A stretch of 64,000 nt of DNA, from the NCBI GenBank assembly GCA_022749655.1, contig CP094243.1, forward strand, positions 3,224,001 to 3,288,000, written 5' to 3'. The stretch comes from Xanthomonas phaseoli pv. phaseoli. Lineage in GTDB: Bacteria; Pseudomonadota; Gammaproteobacteria; Xanthomonadales; Xanthomonadaceae. Positions 54,672 to 62,048 of this stretch are shown here, piece after piece. Under the pieces are notes generated by a model. It did not search any database. It was not told the DNA's origin and saw only the letters and a program-made list of their open reading frames with translations. The translations under genes and the position numbers were made by a program. Positions within the stretch are counted from its first letter, which is position 1, and each line of letters begins with the position of its first letter.

Positions 54672-56002
54672 GGGCGTGTCCTAGATTTTTTGTGTAACCG
54701 GGCCACAGGCAGGAGACTGCCACCTAACCCGGAGACACCATGAGCCCACGCACACATGAGGTACCCGACGAGCTGCTTAGCAGCCTGTTGGTCAACTACA
54801 CCAAACCCGAGGATCTGATCGGCGAGAACGGCCTGCTCAAGCAGCTGACCAAGCGGTTGGTGGAGCGGGCGCTGGACGCGGAGATGACCGAACACCTCGG
54901 TCATGACAAGCATGAGCCGGTCGCCAACGCGGCCGGCAACACGCGCAACGGACGCAGCCGCAAGACGCTCAAGGGCGAGTTCGGCGAGCTGCCGATCGAG
55001 ATTCCGCGTGATCGCCACGGCAGCTTCGCGCCACAGCTGATCCCCAAGCACCAGACCCGCTGGGCCGGCTTCGATGACAAGATCTTGTCGTTGTACGCGC
55101 GCGGCATGACCGTGCGCGAGATCCAGTCGCACCTGGAGGAGATGTACGGCACCGAGGTGTCGCCGAGTCTGATTTCCTCAGTCACCGATGCGGTCGTCGA
55201 GGAGGTCAAGGCGTGGCAGGCGCGGCCACTGGATCCGGTCTATCCGATCGTCTATCTGGACTGCATCCACGTCAAAGTGCGCGAGGGCGCGGTGCGGGTC
55301 AAGGCGGTGTACCTGGCCATCGGCATCACCATGGGCGGCGAGAAGGAAGTGCTGGGCCTATGGCTGGCGCAGGCCGAGGGTGCCAAGTTTTGGCTGCAAG
55401 TCGTGACGGAGCTACGCAACCGCGGGGTGCAGGACATCTTCATTGCCTGCGTCGATGGCCTGAAGGGGTTTCCCGAGGCGATCGAGGCGGTGTTCCCGCA
55501 GACCACCGTGCAGCTGTGCATCGTGCACATGGTGCGGCACAGCCTGAACTACGTCTCGTGGAAACGCCGCGCCGAGGTTGCCGCCGATCTCAAGCGCATT
55601 TACGCCTGCGCCACCGTCGAGGAGGCCGAGCAGGCACTGACCGAGTTCGAGGCCAAGTGGGACGCCCAGTACCCGCCCATCAGCCAGTCATGGCGGCGCA
55701 ATTGGTCACGACTGATCCCGTTCTTCGACTACCCACCGGAGATCCGCAAGGTGATCTATACGACCAACGCCATCGAGTCGGTCAACATGAGCCTGCGCAA
55801 GCTGACCAAGAACCGCGGCGCGTTCCCCAGCGACGAAGCCTTGATGAAACTGTTCTACCTGGCTCTGCGCAACATCACCAAGAAATGGACGCTGCCGATC
55901 CGCGACTGGAAGGCTGCGCTGAACCGCTTTACGATCCAGTTCGAGGGGCGACTTCCTCAGCGGTAACCCAAACCACGGTTACACAAAATTCTGCACACGC
56001 TC
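54672..56002 (+). mobile_element. IS256-family insertion sequence, copy 2
   Basis: 1331 bp, opposite orientation to copy 1, with GGGCGTGTCCTAG at the left and the complement of GAGCGTGTGCAG at the right. An 8-bp target duplication, GTGGCGCG, lies at 54664-54671 and 56003-56010. The target is the HAMP region of a chemotaxis receptor. Confidence 0.93.
54740..55966 (+). CDS. IS256-family (mutator-type) transposase
   Basis: 408 residues, identical to the product of 36434-37660, with the same DDE landmarks (YLDCIHVKV, ACVDGLKGF, TTNAIESVN). Intact, so the element is potentially active. Confidence 0.95.
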   Translation: MSPRTHEVPDELLSSLLVNYTKPEDLIGENGLLKQLTKRLVERALDAEMTEHLGHDKHEPVANAAGNTRNGRSRKTLKGEFGELPIEIPRDRHGSFAPQLIPKHQTRWAGFDDKILSLYARGMTVREIQSHLEEMYGTEVSPSLISSVTDAVVEEVKAWQARPLDPVYPIVYLDCIHVKVREGAVRVKAVYLAIGITMGGEKEVLGLWLAQAEGAKFWLQVVTELRNRGVQDIFIACVDGLKGFPEAIEAVFPQTTVQLCIVHMVRHSLNYVSWKRRAEVAADLKRIYACATVEEAEQALTEFEAKWDAQYPPISQSWRRNWSRLIPFFDYPPEIRKVIYTTNAIESVNMSLRKLTKNRGAFPSDEALMKLFYLALRNITKKWTLPIRDWKAALNRFTIQFEGRLPQR

Positions 56003-56673
56003 GTGGCGCGGCCAAGCGGTTGCGTCAAGCTCAACGTAATGAAATATGCCAACGACATGCTGACCGCGATGACCATGCCACCACCTGCTAGCAGCACGAT
56101 CTTGCCTTGATGCATCGCCGCCATTGCATCGTTGTAGGAGCCGCTGGTCTGTTTTTCCTGCAACGCGACGTTTTCAGCGATTTTACCTTGCCAATTCAGC
56201 ATCGCTGGACGGGCAGTCTCACTCAAGAAAGCTTCCGCTTCGGCGTTCTTGTTGGCCACCGCCAACGCGATCACCTGATCGTTCAAGCCACGCGAAATCT
56301 CACGAGCACTATCGATTTCGGCACGTATCTTTCGCCCAGCCACCGATGGCGTAAACGCATCGAGCGCTTTTCGCATTTCCGCATAGCGCTGCCGCTCTGC
56401 CTTGATGGTCGCCAAAGCCTCTTCGTTGAGCTCGTCGGAGTTCACCATCGCCAGCGTTCCGAGCGCGACGAAAATCTTCGCGTTCGCGTCGGCCATCGCG
56501 TTACTTAGACGCATCTTCTCAACGTTCACCTTGACGATACGGTCCAGCTCGGTACGAGCGCGGCCCATGCTGTAGAGCCCGACACCGACAAGCACGCACG
56601 AAAGCAAAATCAAGATGCCGAACGCCGCTCCCAGGCGTCGGCCAACGTTGAAGCGCTGCAGGAATGTATTCAT
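56003..56673 (-). pseudogene. Methyl-accepting chemotaxis protein, 5' part (split by IS256)
   Basis: N-terminal portion: first membrane helix (RLGAAFGILILLSCVLVGVG), a four-helix-bundle periplasmic domain of about 140 residues (RTELDRIVKVNVEKM ... NDAMAAMHQGK), second membrane helix (IVLLAGGGMVIAVSMSLAYF) and the start of HAMP (SLTQPLGRAT), where the IS interrupts. The truncated product would be a membrane sensor with no signalling domain. Start at 56673 or the adjacent Met at 56676. Confidence 0.88.
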
Positions 56674-56676
56674 CAC

Positions 56677-57564
56677 AAGTCTTGGATGTCTGATCGACGC
56701 ATCTCAGAAAACATCGCGCGGGAGCGTCTAGCCGCGATTCCAATAGCGGCCCAGGCATTTGGAAGGTTGATACCTCATTTGCAAAATTTTATAGGTCGAT
56801 ACGCAGAATAATTAACTGGATCACGCGCTTAATAATTTTCCGACAAATTAAACCCGACTCAAGCATGCGCCGCGTAAGGCAAGGGCGCCCAACCCTTCAT
56901 TTAAAAGCCTTGCCCTGCCAGAGTTTTGCCGAGCCGCCTGGACAGGAACTAGGCATCCTCATGGGTGCTCGCGCACTTCCAATGACGGCGACCAAGGTCC
57001 ACACGGGGCTAGTCACGCCTGGCAACGGTCGGGGCTGCGCTTGACGGGTGCGGGGTCTAGTCCCTACGTGGGTAGACTTCGCTAAGCGCAGCATCGCTGC
57101 GTCGCCGCAATCGGGAACGGGCAAGCTTGGAACCGCTCGTCAAGACCTGCAGTGCTGGATCTGGGGCGGCAAAGAACAGCCGTCTCCTGCGTTCTCCGCG
57201 ACGGCTATGACGTCGAAGGCCGCCCTCGCTCAAAGATGCGTGGGCCACTCGTTACTGCCGGGTGCCGGAAAAGATTCGCAACAACGCCTGACCCATAGTG
57301 TCGAGACGTCCAACGACGTGCTTTACCCTTTAGTGCGCTCCAGTGAGGATTCCAGACACGCTGAGCCGTCTTCTCAGACAGGCGATGCCCGAATGCAGGC
57401 AAATCAGCCCAACTCGAAAACCATAAGCATTCAGGCAGGCCGACGCGGGAGACGAGCCAGGGTACGAATTCGCAATCGCACTGGTATCCACGATGTCCAG
57501 CTCCATGGATATCTGCCTACAGGCCAAATGCGCCGATGCGTGTTCGCGCCCGGCAATTGCTTGC
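56677..57564. other. Gene-free stretch before the tRNA-like sequence
   Basis: About 890 bases. The receptor promoter should lie in the AT-rich part around 56760-56860. The long frame at 57048-57629 runs through the tRNA-like sequence and has no domain character, so I do not call it. Confidence 0.4.
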
Positions 57565-57638
57565 TGGTGACCCCGGCCCGATTCGAACGGGCGACCTTCC
57601 CCTTAGGAGGGACAACGTCGCTACACTAAGACCCAAGC
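57565..57638 (-). pseudogene. tRNA-Arg(CCU)-like sequence with a degenerate 5' half
   Basis: The 3' half matches the true tRNA-Arg at 57723-57799 in 40 of 49 positions, including GTCCCTCCTAAGG and GCCGGGGTCACCA. The T-stem changes are compensatory (GCCCG/CGGGC). The 5' half does not pair with the acceptor strand, so a normal cloverleaf cannot form. It is either a decayed tRNA or an attachment-site copy left by an integrating element. Confidence 0.5.
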
Positions 57639-57670
57639 AGGACAAGGCTTTGCGTTGAAGTCCAGCCCGA

Positions 57671-57690
57671 CTGTGGCAAGTCTGTGGCAA
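57671..57690. repeat. Direct repeat CTGTGGCAA between the two tRNA-like sequences
   Basis: CTGTGGCAA occurs at 57671-57679 and 57682-57690, one helical turn apart. Possible integrase arm sites; low certainty. Confidence 0.3.
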
Positions 57691-57722
57691 CGATCGGCCA
57701 ACTCAACCGATTGTCAAAGAAG

Positions 57723-57799
57723 TGGTGACCCCGGCTGGGTTCGAACCAGCAACCTCGTCCTTAGGAGGGACGCGCGCTATCCAATTGTGCCACGGGGCC
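57723..57799 (-). tRNA. tRNA-Arg (anticodon CCU)
   Basis: A 77-nt cloverleaf read on the minus strand: acceptor GGCCCCG pairs with CGGGGTC (one G-U), anticodon stem-loop GTCC-CTCCTAA-GGAC with anticodon CCT, T-arm CTGGTTCGAACCCAG, discriminator A and encoded CCA (57725-57723). This rare-codon tRNA is a common integration site for islands, which fits the integrase gene 30 bp away. Confidence 0.9.
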
Positions 57800-57828
57800 A
57801 TCCGTCTAAGGATACAGGGAGACGCTAA

Positions 57829-58357
57829 GTGAGCAAAGCCAAAGCAGCTGTCAAGCCGGGGCGCACCAAGACCTTCAATGGCACGCTTCCGCGCGGCATC
57901 AAAGCCTCCCAGGCCGTTAGCTCTGTGGCGGGCGTGACGCTCAGGACGGACGGGCAGCTGAGGTGGGAGGCGCGTATCCGAAGGTCCCTCGACGGGCAGG
58001 CGTTGAAGTTCCCGCTGGTGCGCTACCCCGTCGACCCCAAGGCGCCCCCAAATACCGAGCACCACATCGACGCTGCGCGGCTCATGGCCGAGGCCTATGT
58101 CCGCCGAGAACACGCCTCCTTGGAGCTTCGGCAAACCCCGTATGCCCACACTGCCGAGGCCTGGACCTTCGGGGATCTGCTGCGCCGGTTTGTCCAAGAA
58201 ATCGATGATGGGCTGATCAAGCACGCGTCGGTCAGAACCGACCACTCCAATGCCTATCTCTTCTTGGGAGGCGGCAACGGTCTTGGATTGAGCCAGACCG
58301 GCATGCCCCACCTCACCCGCAAGCTGGCCAAGGATTTGACTCAGGATGACTTCCTGG
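57829..58357 (+). pseudogene. Tyrosine-recombinase-type island integrase, truncated by IS3
   Basis: About 176 residues of an N-terminal integrase region. GTG start at 57829 with AGGGAGA upstream, and a basic N-terminus (SKAKAAVKPGRTKTF). The part TLRTDGQLRWEARIRR, then EAWTFGDLLRRFVQEIDDG, resembles the arm-binding and SAM-like core-binding segments of tRNA-linked integrases. The catalytic R-H-R-Y domain is missing because the IS3 element starts at 58358 and supplies the stop codon. No longer functional. Confidence 0.7.
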
Positions 58358-58425
58358 GGTAATCCCCCGCCCATTAGCAGACGCCAGAAGTGGAATTTTC
58401 TCGTATCCTTTCTCGAGGAGGTTCC

Positions 58426-58692
58426 ATGAGAGAAGTCCCGCTTTACCGACAGCCAGATCATCGCCGTGCTCAAGCAGGCCCAGGCCGGTGCGCCCGTGCC
58501 GGAGCTGTGCCGCGAGCACGGCATCAGCTCGGCCACGTTCTACAAGTGGCGCAGCAAGTTCGGCGGCATGGACGTGTCCATGGTCGCGCGCATGAAGGAG
58601 CTGTAGGAGGAGAACCGCCGGCTCAAGAAGATGTACGCCGAGGCGCAGCTCAGTACCGACCTGCTGAAGGAAGCGCTCGCAAAAAAATGGTG
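58426..58692 (+). pseudogene. IS3 orfA (copy 1), broken
   Basis: Helix-turn-helix protein of the IS3 family, 88 residues in the intact copy. Here an extra base (ATGAGAGAAG instead of ATGAAGAAG) shifts the frame at codon 2, and a Glu codon is TAG near 58604 (GAGCTGTAGGAGG). Confidence 0.85.
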
Positions 58693-59512
58693 AGGCCATC
58701 TCAGCGACGCGAGATGGCCCAATCGGCAGTCACGAGCGGGCGTACGAACATCCGCCACGCCTGCCAGGCCTTCGCGGTGAGCCAGACCTGCTTCCGCTAC
58801 CAGGCCAAGGCCAGCGAGCAGAACGCCCGGATCGCCGACTGGCTGGTCCGCCTGACGACCGCCCATCGCGACTGGGGCTTTGGCCTGTGCTACCTGTACC
58901 TGCGCAACGTGAAGGGCTTTGGCTGGAATCACGCGGGTCTACCGGATCTACCGCGAGCTGGAGTTGAACCTGCGGATCAAGCCGAGGAAGCGGCTGGTGC
59001 GTGAGCGGCCCGAGCCTCTGGCGGTGCCGGAGGCTATCAACCAGGTCTGGTCGATGGACTTCATGCACGACCAGTTGGCCGACGGCCGCAGCTTCCGGCT
59101 GTTCAATGTGCTCGACGACTTCAATCGCGAGGGGCTGGGGATCGAGGTGGATCTGTCGCTGCCGTCAGCCCGTGTGATCCGATCGCTGGAGCAGATCATC
59201 GAGTGGCGCGGCAAGCCCGCCGTGATCCGCTGCGACAACGGCCCTGAATACATCAGTGGCGCGTTGCTGTCCTGGGCGCAGCGGCATGGTATCCGGGTCG
59301 AGCACATCCAGCCGGGCAAGCCACAGCAGAACGCCTACGTTGAACGCTACAACCGCACCATCCGCTACGCCTGGCTCGCCCAAACCCTGTTCGACACCAT
59401 CGACCAGGTGCAGGACAAAGCCACCCGCTGGCTATGGACGTACAACCACGAGCGTCCGAATATGGCGCTCGGCGGCATCACGCCTGCCATGAAGTTGGCG
59501 ATGGCCGCTTAG
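58686..59512 (+). pseudogene. IS3 orfB transposase (copy 1), broken
   Basis: The rve-type DDE transposase is shifted near 58931-58935, where two bases are missing relative to the intact copy (AATCACGCGGGTC versus AATCACAAGCGGGTC). Both halves otherwise match: [18 protein letters not shown] before the break, [17 protein letters not shown] after it. Confidence 0.85.
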
Positions 59513-59549
59513 CTCCACTTCTGGCGACCGCTAGAAGTGGGGGATTACC

Positions 59550-59730
59550 CCTCCAGCTCCTTCATGCGCGCGACCATGGACACGTCCATGCCGCCGAACT
59601 TGCTGCGCCACTTGTAGAACGTGGCCGAGCTGATGCCGTGCTCGCGGCACAGCTCCGGCACGGGCGCACCGGCCTGGGCCTGCTTGAGCACGGCGATGAT
59701 CTGGCTGTCGGTAAAGCGGGACTTCTTCAT
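59550..59730 (-). pseudogene. IS3 orfA fragment
   Basis: Starts [19 protein letters not shown] at 59730 and keeps about 60 residues to MARMKELE-like text (MVARMKELE), then is cut by IS copy 1. Helix-turn-helix present, coiled-coil part lost. Confidence 0.8.
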
Positions 59731-59798
59731 GGAACCTCCTCGGGAAAGGGGACGAGAAAATTCCACTTCTGGCGTCTGCTAATGGGCGGGGGATTACC
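59550..59798 (-). mobile_element. IS3-family element, inverted partial copy
   Basis: A 249-bp fragment holding the orfA-side end (GGTAATCCCCC end at 59798) and the first part of orfA, reading toward copy 1. The rest is lost at the junction with copy 1 at 59549/59550. Confidence 0.85.
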
Positions 59799-60150
59799 CC
59801 GGACTCTAAACCTGGCCGCTACTCAGGGCGGGGGACGTCGCTGGTTAGATGAACAGCTTGGAGCGTTGTCTGAAAACGGACTCGCCGCTGGCCCAGCCCC
59901 CTATGATCACTACCAAGAAAACGCAGCACTTTACTTTACTCCAGATCCATTTGGAGGTGACGAAGCATGCAGGAAGCTCGCTCAAGCAATTAGAGTGTTG
60001 AGAGCACAAATTTCGTGGAGGCGAACGGACTTGAATCCGCGCTCCGCAAGTTATAAAGGACACTCCACACGAATTGCAATATTATCAGCAGCCCTTGCAA
60101 AACTCGAGTCGTCGCATAGGAACATTTGTGGCAGTAATTGCCAAGGATAA
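59799..60150 (+). pseudogene. C-terminal fragment of an unknown protein, possibly a polymorphic toxin tail
   Basis: About 117 residues in frame to TAA at 60148-60150, with the 5' end removed by IS3. The visible part (YDHYQENAALYFTPDPFGG, then CRKLAQAIRVLRAQISWRR, DLNPRSASYKGHSTRI and a Cys-rich end CGSNCQG) resembles C-terminal tails of polymorphic toxins: C-x2-L-x3-I-x2-LR spacing, GH-x2-RI and a terminal Cys. It is AT-richer than its surroundings. Three bases separate it from the next gene, as in toxin-immunity pairs. The family call is inference. Confidence 0.4.
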
Positions 60151-60153
60151 AAA

Positions 60154-60545
60154 ATGCGCGGATTAAATATTGAAAAAAGTGTCTCAAGATTGGACGGATT
60201 TCTCTCAGGAATAGCGTCTTACAGTGGCAATATTAGAGACTATTCGGCCTACGCCTTTATTGCCCCACTAAAGAATGAAAGGTCATGTGAATCCGCCATT
60301 AAAGACCACTTCAGCTGGCTTCCTGACCTGGATTTTTCAGACATTCAAGTTCTTCAGCACGGACTTCGCGACCTTGAAGTTGAAATTAGGCCATTCCTCG
60401 TTAGAGACTTTCGCTACGGAAATGCCGAAGAAGCCAATAAGCTTCAGAACTATTTTTCATTTCGAATCATGGACGATATTTATGCCGCAATAAATGGCTA
60501 TAAATTAAACCAGGTCATAAAATTAGTCGCAACACCTACCCCTCA
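60154..60545 (+). pseudogene. Unknown AT-rich gene, 5' part, split by IS3 (possible immunity gene)
   Basis: Starts [19 protein letters not shown], 131 codons to the IS at 60546. It is acidic/aromatic and AT-rich, unlike the chromosome. Joining 60545 to 61743 across the element (one CTCA copy kept) continues the frame as TPQSSDSVFFCICLETDVIA to a TAA at 61861-61863, for about 171 residues. No family recognised. Its position directly after the toxin-like fragment suggests an immunity protein, but this is unproven. Confidence 0.6.
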
Positions 60546-60613
60546 GGTAATCCCCCGCCCATTAGCAGACGCCAGAAGTGGAATTTTCTCGTATCCTTTC
60601 TCGAGGAGGTTCC

Positions 60614-60880
60614 ATGAAGAAGTCCCGCTTTACCGACAGCCAGATCATCGCCGTGCTCAAGCAGGCCCAGGCCGGTGCGCCCGTGCCGGAGCTGTGCCGC
60701 GAGCACGGCATCAGCTCGGCCACGTTCTACAAGTGGCGCAGCAAGTTCGGCGGCATGGACGTGTCCATGGTCGCGCGCATGAAGGAGCTGGAGGAGGAGA
60801 ACCGCCGGCTCAAGAAGATGTACGCCGAGGCGCAGCTCAGTACCGACCTGCTGAAGGAAGCGCTCGCAAAAAAATGGTGA
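60614..60880 (+). CDS. IS3-family OrfA (helix-turn-helix protein)
   Basis: 88 residues: HTH ([37 protein letters not shown]) then a leucine-zipper-like helix ([17 protein letters not shown]). GAGGAGG precedes the ATG. The run of seven A at 60868-60874 just before the stop is the slippery site for making OrfAB. Confidence 0.93.
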   Translation: MKKSRFTDSQIIAVLKQAQAGAPVPELCREHGISSATFYKWRSKFGGMDVSMVARMKELEEENRRLKKMYAEAQLSTDLLKEALAKKW

Positions 60881-61701
60881 GGCCATCTCAGCGACGCGAG
60901 ATGGCCCAATCGGCAGTCACGAGCGGGCGTACGAACATCCGCCACGCCTGCCAGGCCTTCGCGGTGAGCGAGACCTGCTTCCGCTACCAGGCCAAGGCCA
61001 GCGAGCAGAACGCCCGGATCGCCGACTGGCTGGTCCGCCTGACGACCGCCCATCGCGACTGGGGCTTTGGCCTGTGCTACCTGTACCTGCGCAACGTGAA
61101 GGGCTTTGGCTGGAATCACAAGCGGGTCTACCGGATCTACCGCGAGCTGGAGTTGAACCTGCGGATCAAGCCGAGGAAGCGGCTGGTGCGTGAGCGGCCC
61201 GAGCCTCTGGCGGTGCCGGAGGCTATCAACCAGGTCTGGTCGATGGACTTCATGCACGACCAGTTGGCCGACGGCCGCAGCTTCCGGCTGTTCAATGTGC
61301 TCGACGACTTCAATCGCGAGGGGCTGGGGATCGAGGTGGATCTGTCGCTGCCGTCAGCCCGTGTGATCCGATCGCTGGAGCAGATCATCGAGTGGCGCGG
61401 CAAGCCCGCCGTGATCCGCTGCGACAACGGCCCTGAATACATCAGTGGCGCGTTGCTGTCCTGGGCGCAGCGGCATGGTATCCGGGTCGAGCACATCCAG
61501 CCGGGCAAGCCACAGCAGAACGCCTACGTTGAACGCTACAACCGCACCATCCGCTACGCCTGGCTCGCCCAAACCCTGTTCGACACCATCGACCAGGTGC
61601 AGGACAAAGCCACCCGCTGGCTATGGACGTACAACCACGAGCGTCCGAATATGGCGCTCGGCGGCATCACGCCTGCCATGAAGTTGGCGATGGCCGCTTA
61701 G
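60874..61701 (+). CDS. IS3-family OrfB transposase
   Basis: 275 residues from the ATG at 60874, more probably translated as an OrfAB fusion by -1 slippage on A AAA AAA. An HTH_21-like segment ([20 protein letters not shown]) is followed by the integrase core with D in [12 protein letters not shown] in [12 protein letters not shown] and E in [12 protein letters not shown]. The frame stays open upstream into the host gene, but that is a chance read-through. Confidence 0.94.
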   Translation: MVRPSQRREMAQSAVTSGRTNIRHACQAFAVSETCFRYQAKASEQNARIADWLVRLTTAHRDWGFGLCYLYLRNVKGFGWNHKRVYRIYRELELNLRIKPRKRLVRERPEPLAVPEAINQVWSMDFMHDQLADGRSFRLFNVLDDFNREGLGIEVDLSLPSARVIRSLEQIIEWRGKPAVIRCDNGPEYISGALLSWAQRHGIRVEHIQPGKPQQNAYVERYNRTIRYAWLAQTLFDTIDQVQDKATRWLWTYNHERPNMALGGITPAMKLAMAA

Positions 61702-61742
61702 CTCCACTTCTGGCGACCGCTAGAAGTGGGGGATTACCCTCA

Positions 61743-61863
61743 GAGCTCTGACTCGGTGTTCTTCTGCATATGCCTGGAAACTGATGTCATTGCCATTCAA
61801 TTCAACAATGACATCAATTTCATAAAAGCATTAAGGATCGGAACATTAATACTCCAAGCGTAA
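61743..61863 (+). pseudogene. 3' part of the IS3-split AT-rich gene
   Basis: Continues the frame of 60154-60545 for about 40 residues (SSDSVFFCICLETDVIA ... NFIKALRIGTLILQ), ending TAA at 61861-61863. AT-rich like the 5' part. Confidence 0.6.
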
Positions 61864-62048
61864 ATTAAATTACAAATAGGTACTCAACCTTTTTCCAGAA
61901 CACCCATCTTTTTCAGTAAAAAGAAGAGGGTGCGGCTGATTTCTCGCTTGATTTTTCTGCACACCTCTAGGATTTGTTTAGTTGTTGGCAACCTTTTGTG
62001 GTACATCGCAAGAATCTCGTCGCACCCTAGAGGCACGCGCTACAACAC

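Larger units (their letters stand above)
58358..59549 (+). mobile_element. IS3-family element, copy 1 (defective)
   Basis: 1192 bp from GGTAATCCCCC to GGGGGATTACC, nearly identical to the copy at 60546-61738. It differs by one inserted base at the orfA start, a nonsense change in orfA and a 2-bp loss in orfB. No matching target duplication (CTGG on the left); the right end abuts an inverted partial copy. Confidence 0.88.
60546..61738 (+). mobile_element. IS3-family element, copy 2 (intact)
   Basis: 1193 bp, GGTAATCCCCC...GGGGGATTACC, flanked by a 4-bp target duplication CTCA (60542-60545 and 61739-61742). orfA and orfB overlap at an A7 run, as expected for -1 programmed frameshifting. Confidence 0.93.

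Noticed and set aside
57048..57629. A 193-codon frame upstream of the tRNA genes
   Set aside because: It runs through the tRNA-like sequence and has no family character or ribosome site.
59434..60150. A 238-codon frame ending with the toxin-like fragment
   Set aside because: Its first half is IS3 sequence read in a non-coding frame or antisense; only the part after 59799 belongs to the host gene.
60154..61701. A single 515-codon frame joining the AT-rich gene to the IS3 transposase
   Set aside because: The IS boundary with its CTCA duplication lies inside it. Between 60546 and the A7 run the frame reads orfA out of phase, so the fusion is accidental.
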